Assembly: GCA_943736015.1 (NCBI GenBank)
Contig: OX031072.1
Coordinates: forward strand, 16,705,501 to 16,769,500
Source of the DNA: Tridacna crocea
Taxonomy: Eukaryota; Mollusca; Bivalvia; Cardiida; Cardiidae
Reading direction: 5' to 3'
Length of the DNA: 64,000 bases
Part shown: one piece after another, positions 62,176-64,000 of the stretch
How positions within the stretch are numbered: the stretch's first letter is position 1
How the letters are laid out: every line of letters begins with the position of its first letter
Program-made: the position numbers and the translations under genes
The notes under the pieces: model-generated
Database searches by the model: none
Seen by the model: the letters and a program-made list of their open reading frames with translations, nothing else
Told to the model about the DNA's origin: nothing

Positions 62176-62749
62176 GAGATGGGTGATTTTCCGGAAACTG
62201 TTGCTTTATAAAGATAATCATTGGGACCTGTAACAAAACTTGTTTAAAAAAATCCTTTTCAAATGCTTTCGGAGTCAAACAGTAAAAAGACAAAATGATT
62301 ATCAGCTATTGTTAAACAATACTCACATGTCAATGTGAATAATCGCTTGAAAATTTGTTTTCAGTATTTTCAAAGACGGTTCACAAACAGGAAGAGACCA
62401 AATTAAGGCTTTCGGAATTTCTGTATCTGTTCTTAGTTATTTACTTTTGAAAACAATAGTAGTAATGTCTTCTTTACCCCATTGTGAGATGGAGGTAAAC
62501 CAGATGTCGCAATTGGTTTTTGATTGTCCCACGGGCGTCATTTTTGACAAAGTCAGAATGATAGAAAAGGAAAAAATGGAATGGACTTAAAACCAGGCTA
62601 GGTTTGGGCAGAAGTGACGAGCTGTAAATATCAAAATGCTTCTAATATGACTGCATAGTTTCATGCTTTGCTAAACATAATTTTAGACTCACTCATTTTG
62701 GAAGAAATTACAAACTTGAATTTTTTTGTCAAATGATAATAATTCTTTC

Positions 62750-62840
62750 TGTAGAAAACATTGTGGGAAAAGGAGTAAAATCTGGCTACCAGCATTTTCT
62801 TCTATTCCCACAACATTTTCAAAAGGCTGTCTTTCAAAGC
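62750..62840 (-). repeat. TTAA-A MITE core, minus
   Basis: GTAGAAAACATTGTGGGAAA to CAACATTTTCAAAAGGCTGT. Confidence 0.8.
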
Positions 62841-63022
62841 AGCAACTTAAGACAAAGAACAAAATACATCTTTAAAAATGAAATTATCTTAGTCACATTT
62901 CAATGACAGTTCCTTTGTCGTGGGAACCCTGACATGGGGCGTCAGCACAGATTAAAGGATTTAGAGATAATCCTTACTGGATTTCCATAGCTTTTATGTT
63001 GACATTTTGCATTCTTGTCTTT

Positions 63023-63248
63023 TTAACCCTTTACCAAACAATCCATGGTTTTCGACCCTGCAATAAAAACTTTTTGAAAACAATGTGGGAAAAGGAAAAA
63101 ATGCTGGTAACCAGTATTTTCTCCTTTTCTCAATATGTGTTTCACCCTGCTAGAAACAAATTTCAAATTTTGATTTACATTATGTTATCGTCTGCAAATG
63201 CTTTCGATTTGGACATGTCTGAAATTCTGTTGTTTGGTAAAGAGTTGA
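63023..63248 (+). repeat. TTAA-A MITE, plus, full length
   Basis: TTAACCCTTTACCAAACAAT to GTTGTTTGGTAAAGAGTTGA. Confidence 0.92.
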
Positions 63249-63339
63249 AATGTTATTTATACTAACAGGACTAGAAATGACCTGTTGAAGAACATCTAAT
63301 TTGATTAAATAGATGCGATCTTTTTTCTCAGAATAATGA

Positions 63340-63545
63340 AATGGAGAAAATGCTGGTTAAGAGCAATGAACAGGTGTGATGTTTTCCCCACTATTGGAAA
63401 TGGAAAAAAAGCTGGTTACCAGCATGTTCTTCCTATCCCATAAGCTCTTTATCCTACCAAAGACAAATTTCAATTTTTGTGTCACATTATTTTGTCGTGT
63501 GCAACTACTTATTATTTTGACAGGTCGAAAATATTGTTATTTAAA
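63340..63545 (+). repeat. TTAA-A MITE, plus, rearranged
   Basis: Two half cores (GGAGAAAATGCTGGTTAAGA and AAGCTGGTTACCAGC) and a right arm with TTTTGTCGTGTGCAACTACT. Confidence 0.72.
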
Positions 63546-63701
63546 GAACCAATGCCTATTTGGTAACTTTTTTCACTATTTTAACTCTACTTTTAGCTGT
63601 ACTGGCTGAAAGGCAGCAGAGCTTATGTCATAGTGTGGTTTCCTTTGTCAATCAGTCTGTTAGTCTTTTACATGTGTCTGCAATGGAAGTCTGCATTTGT
63701 G

Positions 63702-63832
63702 CTCAGATTTTTTATTAAACTTGGATGAATTGAAAGCATTTGCAGACAAAATGAATTTAATTGAAATTTCTGTTGGGAAGGGAAGAAAACTTTGTGGGAA
63801 AAGGAGAAAATGCTGGTTACCAAGATGTTTAT
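63702..63832 (-). repeat. TTAA-A MITE, minus, left part
   Basis: TGAATTGAAAGCATTTGCAG to GAAAATGCTGGTTACCAA, ending 60 bp before the SH2 exon. Confidence 0.82.
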
Positions 63833-63892
63833 ACTATTTGGTTACAATGATTTCTACAATACTTTGATTTCTACTTTCTCCTCATGTTTCAG

Positions 63893-64000
63893 GGATGTAG
63901 CCTTGGAGATATTGCAGCAGGAGGATATTGGTTCGTTTATAGTTCGGGACAGTACCACCCATCCAGGGTGTTACGCCCTGTCTGTCAGGGTGCCCAAGTT
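63893..64000 (+). CDS. Exon of PTB-SH2 adaptor: N-terminal half of SH2 domain (runs off window)
   Basis: After TTTCAG the exon begins with one base of a split codon and then encodes 35 residues before the window ends. DVALEILQQEDIGSFIVRDS is the SH2 alpha-A helix and beta-B strand. FIVRDS is the FLVRES-type phosphate-binding motif, with the essential Arg at codon 63945-63947. GCYALSVRVPK follows as beta-C/beta-D. Joined to the previous exon, the start is WYQAGIPR plus this helix. From what I recall, human SH2D5 also has PTB then SH2 and a W-x-x-AGI-x-R entry. Tensins carry SH2 before PTB and SHC has a WFHG/WYHG entry, so SH2D5-like is the best fit, though not proven. The rest of the SH2 and the C-terminus are outside the window. 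Confidence 0.92.

Larger units (their letters stand above)
62069..63892 (+). other. Intron, 1.8 kb
   Basis: Donor GTAAGT, acceptor with a long pyrimidine tract ending TTTCAG. It holds TTAA-A copies at 62074-62175, 62750-62840, 63023-63248, 63340-63545 and 63702-63832. Nothing is recognised in 62176-62749. Confidence 0.85.

Noticed and set aside
502-64000. Tensin identity for the gene
   Set aside because: Tensins have SH2 before PTB at the C-terminus; here a PTB end precedes the SH2.

Overview
The window is eukaryotic, intron-dominated and AT-rich. It holds one recognisable protein-coding gene on the plus strand and a very dense set of short interspersed repeats. Molluscan-type SINEs, TTAA-flanked palindromic MITEs, 145-bp tandem arrays bounded by short inverted ends, and very long introns suggest a marine bivalve, possibly a venerid-like clam. 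That assignment is inference, because no taxonomic marker gene is present.

The gene: five exons with canonical GT-AG junctions and matching phases lie at 502-801, 8947-9441, 12407-13059, 61982-62068 and 63893-64000 (continuing past the end). Spliced, they encode about 547 residues of a protein that starts upstream of the window. In order these are the C-terminal helix of a PTB (phosphotyrosine-binding) domain, a glutamine-rich coiled-coil, a long low-complexity Ser/Pro/Asn linker with an SH3-ligand-like RPLPAIP and two YDN (Grb2-SH2-type) motifs, and the N-terminal half of an SH2 domain with FIVRDS. The PTB-linker-SH2 order and the W-x-x-A-G-I-x-R entry into the SH2 best fit an SH2D5-like cytoplasmic phosphotyrosine adaptor. 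SHC has the same broad order but a different SH2 entry. The third complete intron is about 49 kb.

The repeats: roughly ninety copies or fragments of one TTAA-flanked MITE family (called TTAA-A here, about 229 bp, with a 67-bp near-perfect palindrome in the middle) occupy all introns in both orientations. Sister subfamilies (TTAA-B, TTAA-C) keep the outer palindrome but have different, still self-complementary inner stems. Nested insertions show TTAA targets directly. A second TTAA family (TTAA-E) carries a GATCAGACTGC hairpin. Other groups are fold-back elements with AGAGCTC ends (G), fold-back elements around GATTGGCTAAACC (J), 145-bp-unit arrays bounded by AGCTCACCTGAG / CTCAGGTGAGC (F) and a relative (D), tRNA-derived SINEs, a 34-bp minisatellite split by a TA-flanked inverted-repeat element, and smaller tandem repeats.

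The most unusual object is a 528-bp miniature LTR retrotransposon (TRIM) at 37071-37598, minus strand. It has two 206-bp LTRs (3 differences by eye), a perfect 18-nt tRNA-Pro-type primer-binding site touching the 5' LTR, a polypurine tract touching the 3' LTR and a 6-bp GTGTGT target duplication. Each LTR contains a tRNA-like A box and B box. That is a Cassandra-like layout with a tRNA module in place of 5S.

Limits: all repeat boundaries and identities were judged by eye, and fragments older than roughly 30 percent divergence will have been missed.
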